A stretch of DNA of 64,000 nt, from positions 1 to 64,000 of the forward strand of contig JAWLBA010000003.1 in NCBI GenBank assembly GCA_041395165.1. Direction: 5' to 3'. Made by a program: the position numbers and the translations under genes. This DNA comes from JAIBCM01 sp041395165 (GTDB taxonomy: Bacteria > Verrucomicrobiota > Verrucomicrobiia > JADLBR01 > JAIBCM01). Positions 1 to 9,094 of the stretch are shown here, in pieces (the first letter of the stretch is position 1; each line of letters begins with the position of its first letter). Under the pieces are notes generated by a model. The model worked only from the letters and a program-made list of their open reading frames with translations, was not told the DNA's origin and searched no databases.

Positions 1-1377
1 ATGACGTTCGTTCACTTGGGATTGACCATAAAATTCTCGTGATCGTGTGTCCTCCACCAAATCACACGGCCACACGCCCAACCGCATGGTTCCTCCTTTC
101 TGAGTCACTTCTTTTTGTTCATTTAACAAAGTAATTACAGGATGCAATGTCTCAGGAGAAAACTCCGCGCTATTCGCCTCGTTCCATTGTAAAACATGGC
201 GCGCAAATTCCACCACTGCGAGTTGCATTCCCAAACACAAACCTAAATAAGGCACTCTTTTCTCGCGCGCGTAACGAATCGCGGCAATCTTACCTTCCGT
301 GCCACGCTCACCAAATCCTCCAGGCACCAAAATACCATGAGCTTTTTTTAAAAATATTTCAGGCCCTTCTTCTTCGATCATTTCAGCATCCACCTTGAGA
401 AGTTCCACCCCGATATCTTGAGCCGCAGCAGCGTGCGTAAGCGATTCGTAAACACTTTTATAAGCGTCTTGATGTTCAATATATTTTCCCACTACCGCAA
501 TACAACGTTTTTGAGAGGGTGAAATCACGCGTTTTACAAACTGTTCCCAAGGCTGCAGTTGAGGTGTAGTTTCGGGAAGTTGAAGATGTTTGCAAATTAA
601 CTCATCCATTTTTTCACGATGCAACATCAAAGGCGCTTCGTAAATGGTATGATCCACATCGCGCTGTTCCATCACACATTCCGGTGACACATTGCAAAAC
701 AACGCAATTTTCTTGCGAATTTCCAAACTTAAAGGATGTTCCGTGCGACATAACAACAGTTGAGGTTGCAACCCAATTTCGCGTAATTTAGCAACGCTTT
801 GTTGAGTCGGTTTGGTTTTGAGTTCACCTGCCGCTTTGAGAAAAGGCACTAAAGTGAGATGAATCAACAAAACATTATGAGCGCCGACCTCTTGCGAAAA
901 TTGACGAATCGCTTCTAAAAAAGGCATACCCTCAATATCCCCTGTCGTGCCACCAATTTCGGTGATTAAAATATCACCAGGTTGTTGCGCAGCAATTTGT
1001 CGAATTCGATTTTTAATTTCATCCGTGACATGCGGAATCACTTGAATCGTAGCGCCTAAATATTCGCCTGCTCTTTCACGACTGATTACTGATTCATAAA
1101 TTTGGCCACTTGTCAGATTATTATGTCGCGTTAATTTGGCTGAGGTAAATCGTTCATAATGACCCAAATCCAAATCTGTTTCCGCGCCATCTTCTAGCAC
1201 ATAAACTTCGCCATGTTGAAAGGGGCTCATCGTACCAGGATCAACATTCAAATAAGGATCAAACTTCTGTAAAACAACTCGAAAACCGCGACTCTCTAAA
1301 AGCGTTCCGATCGATGCTGCGGTCAGTCCTTTACCCAAAGAACTCACCACTCCGCCAGTAATAAAAATGTATTTCAT
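1..1377 (-). CDS. pyrG: CTP synthase, C-terminus cut by window edge
   Basis: Makes CTP from UTP, ATP and glutamine in the cytoplasm. 459 codons are visible, starting MKYIFITGGVVSSLGKG, the family's N-terminal nucleotide-binding signature; the protein runs off the left edge, as expected for a family of about 540 residues. The N-terminal synthase domain covers roughly residues 1-270. The class I glutamine amidotransferase domain follows, with the nucleophile elbow GLCLGMQLA (Cys near residue 390) and an oxyanion-loop segment VPGGFGERG. It begins 29 nt after the fumC stop, so the two may be co-transcribed. The identification is very safe; only the last ~80 residues are missing. Confidence 0.96.
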   Translation of the reverse strand, partial: MKYIFITGGVVSSLGKGLTAASIGTLLESRGFRVVLQKFDPYLNVDPGTMSPFQHGEVYVLEDGAETDLDLGHYERFTSAKLTRHNNLTSGQIYESVISRERAGEYLGATIQVIPHVTDEIKNRIRQIAAQQPGDILITEIGGTTGDIEGMPFLEAIRQFSQEVGAHNVLLIHLTLVPFLKAAGELKTKPTQQSVAKLREIGLQPQLLLCRTEHPLSLEIRKKIALFCNVSPECVMEQRDVDHTIYEAPLMLHREKMDELICKHLQLPETTPQLQPWEQFVKRVISPSQKRCIAVVGKYIEHQDAYKSVYESLTHAAAAQDIGVELLKVDAEMIEEEGPEIFLKKAHGILVPGGFGERGTEGKIAAIRYAREKRVPYLGLCLGMQLAVVEFARHVLQWNEANSAEFSPETLHPVITLLNEQKEVTQKGGTMRLGVWPCDLVEDTRSREFYGQSQVNERH

Positions 1378-1406
1378 TTTAGCTATCAGCTTTCAGCTCT
1401 CAACCA

Positions 1407-2810
1407 TCAGTCTTCTTTTGGCCCTAACATTTCTTCCGGTTTCACAAGTTTATCAAATTCTTCTCCACTTAAATAACCCAATTTCAAACATGCTTCGCGC
1501 AAAGTTAAATTTTCCACATGCGCTGTATGAGCTACTTTGGCTGATTTATCGTAACCAATTTCAGGGCTCAACGCAGTCACGAGCATGAGCGAATTTTTCA
1601 TGTAATAATCGAGCCGCTCTGGATTCGCTTGCAATTCTTTCACACAATGTTCGCGAAAACTTCTGCAGGCATCCGTTAAAAGGCGTGTGGAATGTAAAAA
1701 ATTATAAATAATCACCGGCTTAAAGACGTTTAACTCAAAATTGCCTTGCGAACCCGCAAAACCAATCGCGGCATCATTTCCCATCACTTGCACACAAACC
1801 ATCGTCATCGCTTCGCATTGCGTAGGATTCACTTTACCAGGCATAATGGAGGAGCCTGGCTCATTTTCGGGCAAACTCAACTCACCCAACCCACAGCGCG
1901 GCCCCGAACCCATCCAACGAATGTCGTTGGCAATTTTCATCAAAGAAGCCGCTAAAGTTTTGAGTGCGCCACTGGCCATCACCAAAGCATCATGCGCTGC
2001 AAGTTCGGCAAATTTATTGGGAGCCGATTGGAAAGGCAGTTTAGTTAACTCGGCAATTTTTGCACTGACTTTTTCGGCAAAGCGAGGATGAGTATTAAGC
2101 CCCGTGCCCACAGCTGTGCCGCCAATAGCGAGTTGGTAAAGATCCGGCAACACACTTTGAATACGAGCAATATCGGCATCCAATTGTGCTACATAACCGC
2201 TGAATTCCTGTCCCAAAGTAATCGGAGTGGCATCCATCAAATGCGTGCGACCACTTTTGATCAAGGTTGAAAATTTTTGAGACTTCGCATCCAAAGCGTC
2301 ACGCAACTCCATCACTCGCGGCAACAAATCATGTTCCAAACCCTTTGCAGCCGCAATCGACATAGCTGTGGGAAAAGTGTCATTGGAAGATTGCGACATG
2401 TTAACATCATCGTTGGGATGAATCGGTTTTTTACTACCCAAAACTCCACCTGCGATTTCAATCGCGCGATTGGAAATGACTTCATTGACATTCATGTTGG
2501 TTTGGGTTCCGCTACCAGTTTGCCAAACTTTTAAAGGAAAATGGTCCGAGAGCTTGCCTTCAATCACTTCATCCGCCGCTTGAACAATCAGTTCCATTTT
2601 ATCTTTAGCAAGCTTGCCAAGCTCATGATTGGTCAAAGCAGCAGCCTTTTTCAAAATTGCCATCGCCCAGATCACTTCTTGCGGCATTTGATCTTTGCCA
2701 ATATCAAAATGGTGAAGGGAACGCGCCGTCTGGGCGCCATAATAACGATCTTGAGGCACGGAGATACTACCCATGCTATCAGTTTCAATTCGACTAGAAG
2801 CTAATGACAT
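1407..2810 (-). CDS. fumC: Class II fumarate hydratase
   Basis: Converts fumarate to L-malate in the TCA cycle without an iron-sulfur cluster. It has 467 residues, the usual length of the class II family. The fumarase/aspartase signature GSSIMPGKVNPTQCEA is present near residue 315, and THTTTP-type substrate contacts are represented by GRTHLMDATPI near residue 185. The substrate segment SQSSNDTFPTAM near residue 138 is also intact. The start follows the conserved beginning IETDSMGSISVP closely. It lies upstream of pyrG on the same strand. An aspartase is a less likely alternative because the N-terminus (DRYYGAQTARS) and length fit FumC best. Confidence 0.95.
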   Translation of the reverse strand: MSLASSRIETDSMGSISVPQDRYYGAQTARSLHHFDIGKDQMPQEVIWAMAILKKAAALTNHELGKLAKDKMELIVQAADEVIEGKLSDHFPLKVWQTGSGTQTNMNVNEVISNRAIEIAGGVLGSKKPIHPNDDVNMSQSSNDTFPTAMSIAAAKGLEHDLLPRVMELRDALDAKSQKFSTLIKSGRTHLMDATPITLGQEFSGYVAQLDADIARIQSVLPDLYQLAIGGTAVGTGLNTHPRFAEKVSAKIAELTKLPFQSAPNKFAELAAHDALVMASGALKTLAASLMKIANDIRWMGSGPRCGLGELSLPENEPGSSIMPGKVNPTQCEAMTMVCVQVMGNDAAIGFAGSQGNFELNVFKPVIIYNFLHSTRLLTDACRSFREHCVKELQANPERLDYYMKNSLMLVTALSPEIGYDKSAKVAHTAHVENLTLREACLKLGYLSGEEFDKLVKPEEMLGPKED

Positions 2811-2905
2811 AAGCCAAACGACTTACAGCCTAAACTAGAGTTTGACAAGCCAGTGTTAATTGTGTTTGCTTCGTTACAAGGAAAGCAATTAATAGATAAA
2901 GAATT

Positions 2906-4196
2906 ATGAAAAAACACTTAATTTATACATTGAGTTTATTGGTCTTGTCATTTTCATCTCAGAGCCAAGCTCAAATTATTTTTCAACAAAATGAAGATAT
3001 TGTCATTGATAATAATAATACTAATGCCAATCATTACCCTTCGATCTTAACCGTTTCCAATCTTCCGACTAAAATTGCTGGGTTTGCTGTGCGAGTCAGT
3101 TTAACGACAGGATCACTGCCTACTCCGTTTTTAGATGTTATCTTAGAAGGTCCTCAAGGGCAAACTTCTTATTTACTATCTGATGTAGGAAATGGCCAAG
3201 GTGTTACTAATATTGTTCTTACAATTTTTGATACCGCTCCTCTCTCTATGCCAACCATCCCTAACGTAAATTTACCTTTATCATCCGGCTTTTTTAAGCC
3301 AACCGATGGACCTCTATTCACAGATATTTTTTCTGCTCCTGCGCCTGTTGGACCTTATGGAACTAATCTAAGTGTTTTTGGTGATACTAACCCTAATGGA
3401 GATTGGAAGCTTTATGCCACTAGCATCGCACCTATTCCACCTCTCTTTGCTTATAACATTACTCAATGGGAGCTACTCTTCTTTCTTCATCCTCAAAACG
3501 ATTACAATGGTGATGGATTAAGCGATTATGTGCTCAAGAAAGGTCAAAACGTTTACGTCGTCAACGATACTAATGCCATTTCCATCACTAAATCAACCAC
3601 ACCCAATTTTCAAATCAAAGCCAAGATTGTCGGCGGTGCGGACTTAGATGGCGACCATATTAGTGATTTGATTGTTAAAAAAGGTCAAACTATCCAAGGC
3701 TTAAAAGGTCCCGATTTTAGTACTCCAATCCATTCCCTTAAAGTTAAAGGTATGAAACCCGTGGCTAGTGGCGACTTCAATGGTGATTTAATCCCTGATC
3801 TTTATTTCCAAAAGAAAACCTCGTTCTTTGTTGCCATCAATACAGGAACAGGGTTTCAACCTCTTCAACTCGTTGCTGATAAAACCCTTCCTAAAAAGTT
3901 TAAAGTCTTTGGGGCTTTGAGTGGTCGCTTACAGCCTACAGCTTTGGCTCAAAACAAAACCACGGTAGCCTCCTTAGCGGTCCAAGCTTTTTCTACGCTC
4001 ACAACGATAGCTGAAATTTGAGCAACAAAAAGATTAAAGCTGGTGCCGTGGTCAATACCTTTGATGGCAGCGGAGCAACGATTCTTTTGAAAAACAAGAA
4101 GGAGCTTTCCTTTCACTTCCACCCTTGGCTCCTGGCACTGTTTTCCCCTTCGTTACAAATTCCGTAAAAGGTGTTAAATTAGCTGCTCCTAGATAA
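2906..4196 (+). pseudogene. Exported P-domain/FG-GAP protein, copy 1, frameshifted near its 3' end
   Basis: First of three tandem paralogues. It encodes a signal peptide (MKKHLIYTLSLLVLSF..., cleavage near SQAQ), a proprotein-convertase P-domain-like region (about residues 25-195, ending NPNGDWKLYAT...QWELLFF) and a C-terminal FG-GAP/VCBS-like region with Asp-rich loops such as DLDGDHISDLI and DFNGDLIPDLY. The open frame stops at 4021, but the paralogues' ending is still readable in other frames: SNKKIKAGAV just after the stop and LAPGTVFPFVTN...KLAAPR up to a TAA at 4194-4196. At least two frameshifts are therefore needed. Either it is a decaying copy or the sequence has indels. A possible TTGACA box lies at 2842-2847. 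The function is unknown; surface or secreted binding is an inference from domain type. Confidence 0.7.
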
Positions 4197-4213
4197 ATAT
4201 TTTGTATTTTAGG

Positions 4214-4240
4214 AAAAAGGCCACTTTACAGGCCTTTTTT
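4214..4240 (+). terminator. Rho-independent terminator after copy 1
   Basis: The inverted repeat AAAAAGGCC / GGCCTTTTTT has an 8-nt loop and ends in a T run, 17 nt after the reconstructed stop of copy 1. It supports the view that the true gene end is at 4196 rather than 4021. Confidence 0.8.
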
Positions 4241-4376
4241 ATTTATTCCGCTTCGGTCCTAATCTAATTTCATTTGACAACACTCGGGTGGCTATGCTTT
4301 ATTGATTTAAGGTGGTTTATATGCTCTTAATTTTAGCAAAACCCAATAGTAGGAAACAATTAACCAGGTAAGGATT

Positions 4377-5691
4377 ATGAAAAGATATATCAGTATATTA
4401 AGTTTAATATTTAGCTTATTAGTTTTTGACGCTAAGAGCCAATTATTCGTTGCTCAGGACGAAGATGTCATTATCGCAGGGGGGTGGAACCAATGTATGT
4501 TTATCCCTCAACTGTGACCATCTCCAATATTTCCACAAAAATTGCTGCCATGGGCCAGTCAGGGAGTGGATCTCTTTACCGGCCCCGGCCTACCTTTATT
4601 CTGGGATGTCCTTTAGAAGGCCCCCAAGGTCAATCAACTATTCTCTTTCTGATGTAGGTAATGTTCAAGGAGTAACCAACTGGGTGCTTTTTATTGTTGA
4701 TGGAGCACCGCCTATGCCAACGCCTACTAACCTTATACAAGCTTTGATCCCGCTTTTCAGCTTGTCTCAGGCATTTACAGACCTACAGACGGGCAATTTT
4801 TTCGGATCTGCTATGGCTCCCGACACATTCGCCTCACTCCGCACCTCCAGACCTTATCCTGCCAGTTTAAGCAGCCAAAACACCAATCCCAATGGTGTTT
4901 GGAAACTTTACGCCACAAGCCCTTTTGGATTTATGCCACCAGCCGTCCTCAATATCTTACGCTGGGAACTAATTATCGCGCCCTATTCCCAAAATGACTA
5001 CGTAGGTGATAACGGCTTTCATTATGTAGCGAAAAAAGGTAAAAAGGTTTACGTTGTCAACCAAACTAATGTCGTTCCCATTGCCAAATCCACGCCTCCT
5101 ACGGCCATGATAAAAGCAAAGATCGTAGCAGGAGCTGACCTAGATGGTGACCATATTAGCGATCTCATTGTGAAAAAAGGTAAAACCGTCCAAGGCTTAA
5201 AAGGTCCTACCTTCACTAGTCCGACCCACTCCTTAATAGTCAAAGGCATGAAGCCGGTAGCAAGTGGTGATTTCGATGGTGATTTGATTCCTGATCTTTA
5301 TTTGCAAAAGAAAACTTCACTCTATGTTGCCATTAACAATGGAACTGGTTTTGAGCCCCCTAAGTTAATTGCCGATAAAACTTTACCTAAGAAGTTTAAA
5401 ATCTTTGGCGCTTTAACAGCTCGTTCCCAACCTGCAGTGTTAGCTCAAAATAAGACAACCATCGCACAACTAGATGGTCCAACCTTTGCTACAGCAAATC
5501 AAATTGTCCAACTCACTAGCAAAAAAATCAAAGCTGGAGCAGTAGGTCAATATGTCGGTGATTACACCGGTTCCACCATCATCTTACAACAAAAGAAAGT
5601 GCTTTCCTTCCATTCACCTTTTGTTCCAGGCACTTTATTCCCTTTTGTTACCAATACAGTTAAGGGAGTTAAATTGGTGGTTCCAAAATAA
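4377..5691 (+). pseudogene. Exported P-domain/FG-GAP protein, copy 2, frameshifted in its N-terminal half
   Basis: Second tandem paralogue. The matching start is ATG at 4377 (MKRYISILSLIFSLLVFDAK, a signal peptide), but this frame ends about 130 nt later. P-domain segments are then found in changing frames: EPMYVYPSTVTISN near 4490, LEGPQGQST near 4615, and the long frame from about 4640 to 5691 (YSLSDVGNVQGV onwards). At least three shifts are needed. The C-terminal FG-GAP-like region (DLDGDHISDLIVKKG, DFDGDLIPDLYLQKK) and the ending VKGVKLVVPK are intact. A possible promoter is TTGACA at 4274 with TTTATT 18 nt further on. The N-terminal half is degraded here, whereas copy 1 is damaged at its 3' end. 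Confidence 0.7.
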
Positions 5692-5712
5692 ACTTGCTTG
5701 TTAAAATACTAA

Positions 5713-5741
5713 AAAAAGCCAAGCTGTAGCTTGGCTTTTTT
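5713..5741 (+). terminator. Rho-independent terminator after copy 2
   Basis: The stem AAAAGCCAAGC / GCTTGGCTTTTTT has a tiny loop and a T tract, about 20 nt after the copy 2 stop. Confidence 0.85.
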
Positions 5742-5769
5742 GTTAATTAATAAATTTAAATTCTATTCT

Positions 5770-7038
5770 ATGAAAAAAATACTACTAATAATAATTGTTG
5801 TAAGCATTTTATTTGTTAAATCGACCCAAGCTCAAATCTTCTTCACACAACAACAGGATATTACTATCTCAGATAACACGAATGCCATACCCTATCCTTC
5901 AGTCATTACCGTTTCTAACCTGCCAACAAAATTGATACAAATAGAAGTTTCTTTTACTCTAACTCACACCTTCCCCGATGATGTCGATATACTCTTAGTT
6001 GGACCTGAGGGACAATCAACCATTCTTATGTCCGATTGTGGAGGGTCTGGTAACATAACTAATGCCCCTTTTATTATCACTGATTTTACAACTAACTCTT
6101 TACCCGACAGCACTAGTATCACTTTGGGAGGAAAATTTAAGCCCACAAACTTCCCAGGCACCGATGGCATCAATGATGTTTGGCCTTCACCCGCTCCTAC
6201 AGCTCCTTATGGCACAAACTTAGCAGTCTTTACAAACACTAATCCCAATGGAGATTGGAAACTTTTTGTAAAAGATGATCAAAGCGTAGATAGCGGTTTA
6301 ATTTCACAATGGACTTTAAACCTTTCGATCTATCCTGAAAATGACTATAACGGTGATAGCTTTTCCGACTATGTACTAAAGAAAAAGAAAAATATTTATG
6401 TAGTTAATGAAACCAACATCGTTTCTATCAGTAAGTCAACCACTCCAAATTCAACAATCAAATCTAAAATTGTAGCTGGAGCCGATCTTGACGGTGACCA
6501 CATCAGTGATCTCATCACTAAAAGGGGTAAAACCGTCCAGGGCTTAAAAGGGCCTGCTTTCACCACACCCACTCATAATCTCCAAGTCAAAGGCTTGAAA
6601 CCTGTGGCTAGCGGTGACTTTAATGGCGATCTCATCCCCGATCTTTATTTCCAAAAGAAAACTTCACTCTTTGTGGCTATTAACACCGGATCCGGTTTTG
6701 AAGCACCCAAAGTAGTGGCTGATAAAAAATTGCCAAAAAAATTCAAAATCTTTGGCGCTCTAAGCGGACGCTTACAACCCACCGTTTTAGCCCAAAAGGG
6801 CACTGAAATTGTCAGTCTCTCTGGACCCGATTTTAATACGCTCAATAAAATTATTACCTTAAACAGCAAAAAAGCAAAGGCCGGTGCAGTTGGCCAATTT
6901 GTTTTTGATGGAAGTGGCGCCACTATCCTAATTAGCGAAAAGAAAACTCTTTCACTTCAATCTCCTTTTACTCCAGGAACCGTAGCTCCCTTTGCAACCA
7001 ATACGCTTAAAGGTCTAAAATTAATTGCACCAAGATAA
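5770..7038 (+). CDS. Exported P-domain/FG-GAP protein, copy 3, intact
   Basis: The intact member of the tandem trio, 422 residues. The ATG at 5770 is chosen because it gives a clean signal peptide (MKKILLIIIVVSILFVK, cleavage near TQAQ); the frame is open further upstream but only through the terminator of copy 2. Residues ~25-195 resemble the proprotein-convertase P-domain seen at the ends of bacterial secreted proteins: FPDDVDILLVGPEG, LMSDCGG and NPNGDWKLFVKDD...SQWTLNLS. Residues ~200-422 contain FG-GAP/VCBS-like Asp-rich loops (DYNGDSFSDYV, DLDGDHISDLI, DFNGDLIPDLY), probably calcium-binding blades of a beta-propeller. No protease domain or PEP-CTERM tail is present. Likely secreted or on the cell surface; its role is unknown. 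Confidence 0.8.
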   Translation: MKKILLIIIVVSILFVKSTQAQIFFTQQQDITISDNTNAIPYPSVITVSNLPTKLIQIEVSFTLTHTFPDDVDILLVGPEGQSTILMSDCGGSGNITNAPFIITDFTTNSLPDSTSITLGGKFKPTNFPGTDGINDVWPSPAPTAPYGTNLAVFTNTNPNGDWKLFVKDDQSVDSGLISQWTLNLSIYPENDYNGDSFSDYVLKKKKNIYVVNETNIVSISKSTTPNSTIKSKIVAGADLDGDHISDLITKRGKTVQGLKGPAFTTPTHNLQVKGLKPVASGDFNGDLIPDLYFQKKTSLFVAINTGSGFEAPKVVADKKLPKKFKIFGALSGRLQPTVLAQKGTEIVSLSGPDFNTLNKIITLNSKKAKAGAVGQFVFDGSGATILISEKKTLSLQSPFTPGTVAPFATNTLKGLKLIAPR

Positions 7039-7059
7039 ATTTAAGTTACTTTTTAAGCA

Positions 7060-7093
7060 CAAAGGCTTATGGAGATTCCATAAGCCTTTTTTT
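7060..7093 (+). terminator. Rho-independent terminator after copy 3
   Basis: The stem AAAGGCTTATGG / CCATAAGCCTTTTTTT has a 5-nt loop and a T tract, 22 nt past the stop codon. All three paralogues therefore end in their own hairpin, but the hairpin sequences differ, so the terminators were not simply copied with the genes. Confidence 0.9.
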
Positions 7094-7137
7094 ATGAAAA
7101 ATAAGAATGGATGTTGATAAATTTGAAACGAAAAAAG

Positions 7138-7210
7138 GGCGACCGACGGGATTCGAACCCGCAACAGCCAGGACCACAACCTGGAGTTCTACCATTGAAC
7201 TACGGCCGCC
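7138..7210 (-). tRNA. tRNA-His (anticodon GUG)
   Basis: The reverse strand folds as a tRNA: acceptor stem with the extra 5' G opposite C73 typical of tRNA-His, D-arm TAGTTCAATGG, anticodon stem CCAGG/CCTGG around the loop TTGTGGT with anticodon GTG, and T-arm GCGGGTTCGAATCCCGT. CCA is not encoded. Confidence 0.95.
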
Positions 7211-7247
7211 ATTCGTGATTGAACTAACTATATATTGTGCAAAAATT

Positions 7248-8531
7248 TCAACGCTGCCAATTCAAAATTGAAAAAGGATCAGCGCGTTGCCTTAAATTTG
7301 CCATTACCTCCTGCGTCTCAGCGCTCGCCATCCAATCAAAATAATCGTTAAATTCAATTTCTGGCGGTAAAGGATATTGAGTCACTTCAAACCAATTTAA
7401 ATAATCATTCATCTTTTGACGCTGCGTTTGCATGTCCAGTGCCAAATTTTTTGCAAATTGAATTTGATCCAAAAAAGTTTTTTGCGACTTATTATTGCCT
7501 AACAAAATAGAAAATGCTTCATAATAAGCCATAATTACGGGTTGATAAAAAGCGTCTCCCCTTTCCATTAATTGCCATAAAGCTTGCTGCTCTTTTCTCA
7601 AAAAAAGAAAAAATTCAGCATTCTTGGGAGTCTCATCCCAATGTACTAAAGAATAACTTTTTTTATCTTTTTCAAATTCAACCTGTAAAATCGTTTCGAG
7701 CTGCTGCTGCGTTGTTTCGTAATTCAAAAAAACCTCATGCGGCTGCCTTACACTGCGGCGTAGAGCTGTTGACCACCATTTGCCGCCTACCACCATATTA
7801 GTCCAATACGTTGTTCTTTCTGTCTCCGTGCGACTCGCTTGACGCAACCATTGCCCCAGAGCTTCACGATCCGCTTTGCGAAACGTTAACTGCCGAACCA
7901 ACCAGAAATTAAATGCTTTTTGATACCATCGCTCCAAACGATCTTCACTTGGTTTGCTCCAAGAGTGCACAGTCAACAAAGTCGGTGCTGCTTGGTGATC
8001 GGTCACACCTTTTACCACGCGTAAGTAGTCTTCATGATAAACTCGATTTAGGTTCTGCCCAATTCCGTCAACCAACCAAAAATCCAAAACTGGTAATGTT
8101 TCATAATTCTGAACCCCTTTCAAATCGCGCACACTCAATTCGTAACAGAGCAACTCACTCAAAGCGCTGAAAAATTCTCCTCCCCCTAAAGCTTCAGGCG
8201 AAGCCAAAAGATTAAAAATCAACCCTTGATGAGAAATTTTAACCTGACGCTCAAATCCTTTAACTCCTGAAAAAACAGATAAATGAATCGGATATTTCCA
8301 ATCGCCTTTTTCACCCATTAACGCCTCAAAATCTTTACCTGCCTGCTCTACTGTTAATAAAAGTTGATGAGTCAAACTGAGGTTAGTGGTCGTGATTTCA
8401 AAACGTTGATCAAAAGTGGTAAGGGTATATTTTTTCTCCGTTTCAGCATGAACAACCTTTGCTAATCCTAAAAATAAAATAATTATTTTTAACGATCTCT
8501 CCCAAAGCAGAAAATCAATCTTTTTTCGCAC
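7248..8531 (-). CDS. Exported protein of unknown function
   Basis: I do not recognise a family. The frame stays open up to 8621, but the extra N-terminus is a Lys/Arg-rich shadow of the fmdB tail. A GTG at 8531 gives a good signal peptide (MRKKIDFLLWERSLKIIILF, cleavage near VVHA), so that start is preferred (427 residues, overlapping fmdB by 17 nt). The mature part is mixed alpha/beta with many Trp and Gln residues (for example LDFWLVDGIGQNLN and GKWWSTALRR). Its overall pattern recalls peptidase-MA-like proteins, but no HExxH zinc motif is seen. It is the last gene of a minus-strand run from the LysM lipoprotein at 10576, which suggests an envelope role. Confidence 0.65.
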   Translation of the reverse strand: MRKKIDFLLWERSLKIIILFLGLAKVVHAETEKKYTLTTFDQRFEITTTNLSLTHQLLLTVEQAGKDFEALMGEKGDWKYPIHLSVFSGVKGFERQVKISHQGLIFNLLASPEALGGGEFFSALSELLCYELSVRDLKGVQNYETLPVLDFWLVDGIGQNLNRVYHEDYLRVVKGVTDHQAAPTLLTVHSWSKPSEDRLERWYQKAFNFWLVRQLTFRKADREALGQWLRQASRTETERTTYWTNMVVGGKWWSTALRRSVRQPHEVFLNYETTQQQLETILQVEFEKDKKSYSLVHWDETPKNAEFFLFLRKEQQALWQLMERGDAFYQPVIMAYYEAFSILLGNNKSQKTFLDQIQFAKNLALDMQTQRQKMNDYLNWFEVTQYPLPPEIEFNDYFDWMASAETQEVMANLRQRADPFSILNWQR

Positions 8532-8823
8532 TGTCTTTTTTCTTAGTTTCCGAACTCTTTTTTTCAGAGCTTGGCTTAGCTGCTTCACTTTCCTTTTTCG
8601 CTGCTGATTTATAATTTTCACTGCGATAATCGGTAATATAAAAACCGCTCCCCTTAAAAATAAATCCAGCTCCTCCAGACAAAAGTCGCTTTACTTTGCC
8701 TTTCCCCCATTTTTTTTGACGACATTCGGTTTGAGGACAACGCGTCAAGGGTTTATCTTTCATAGATTGGAAATAATCAAAATTCTTTTTACATTTTTCA
8801 CAAAAATATTGGTAAGTAGGCAT
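8515..8823 (-). CDS. FmdB-family zinc ribbon protein
   Basis: A 102-residue protein with the FmdB/CxxC_CxxC_SSSS start MPTYQYFCEKCKKNFDYFQS and a second cysteine pair region (TRCPQTECRQKKW), forming a probable zinc ribbon in residues 1-50. This is followed by the typical GGAGFIFKGSGFYITDY block, then a low-complexity Lys/Ser/Glu tail. The family is widespread and its molecular role is unsettled; it was first named as a putative regulator of formamidase genes. The gene lies 14 nt after the small tail-anchored protein and overlaps the next gene's start. Confidence 0.9.
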   Translation of the reverse strand: MPTYQYFCEKCKKNFDYFQSMKDKPLTRCPQTECRQKKWGKGKVKRLLSGGAGFIFKGSGFYITDYRSENYKSAAKKESEAAKPSSEKKSSETKKKDSAKKD

Positions 8824-8837
8824 ATAACTTTTTCTTT

Positions 8838-9086
8838 CTAACGCGATCGGAGATACAAAATATAAAGCGCCAAAGCCAATAAAATAAGAAAATAGCGTAA
8901 AAATTTTATTTTCGCCTTTTTATTTTCCACTCTTAAAGTTTTAGGTCCCGTAGGTGGCGCCTTAATAGATTGTGGTTGCTTGGCTTCTTCAATTAATTTC
9001 TCAAGAGATTTTTTTAAAGAAGCATTATCGGCAGTAACCTTTTCTAATTCCTTTTGTTTTTTACGAACAGGATCGCGAACAAACAT
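8838..9086 (-). CDS. Small tail-anchored coiled-coil protein
   Basis: 82 residues with no family recognised. Residues 5-40 form a charged heptad-like helix (KKQKELEKVTADNASLKKSL), then a Pro-rich linker (APPTGPK), a basic stretch and one C-terminal membrane helix (RYFLILLALALYILYL). The layout matches the larger neighbour encoded just upstream, so the two could pair through their coiled coils. The gene starts 8 nt after the neighbour's stop and is followed by fmdB, so co-transcription is likely. Confidence 0.65.
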   Translation of the reverse strand: MFVRDPVRKKQKELEKVTADNASLKKSLEKLIEEAKQPQSIKAPPTGPKTLRVENKKAKIKFLRYFLILLALALYILYLRSR

Positions 9087-9094
9087 TGTTTAAA

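Noticed and set aside
1741..2804. Several plus-strand open frames opposite fumC
   Set aside because: They are antisense shadows of the fumC coding region, which has all family motifs on the minus strand.
2906..7093. The tandem trio as a CRISPR or short-repeat array
   Set aside because: The repeats are gene-length protein paralogues with signal peptides, not short direct repeats with spacers.
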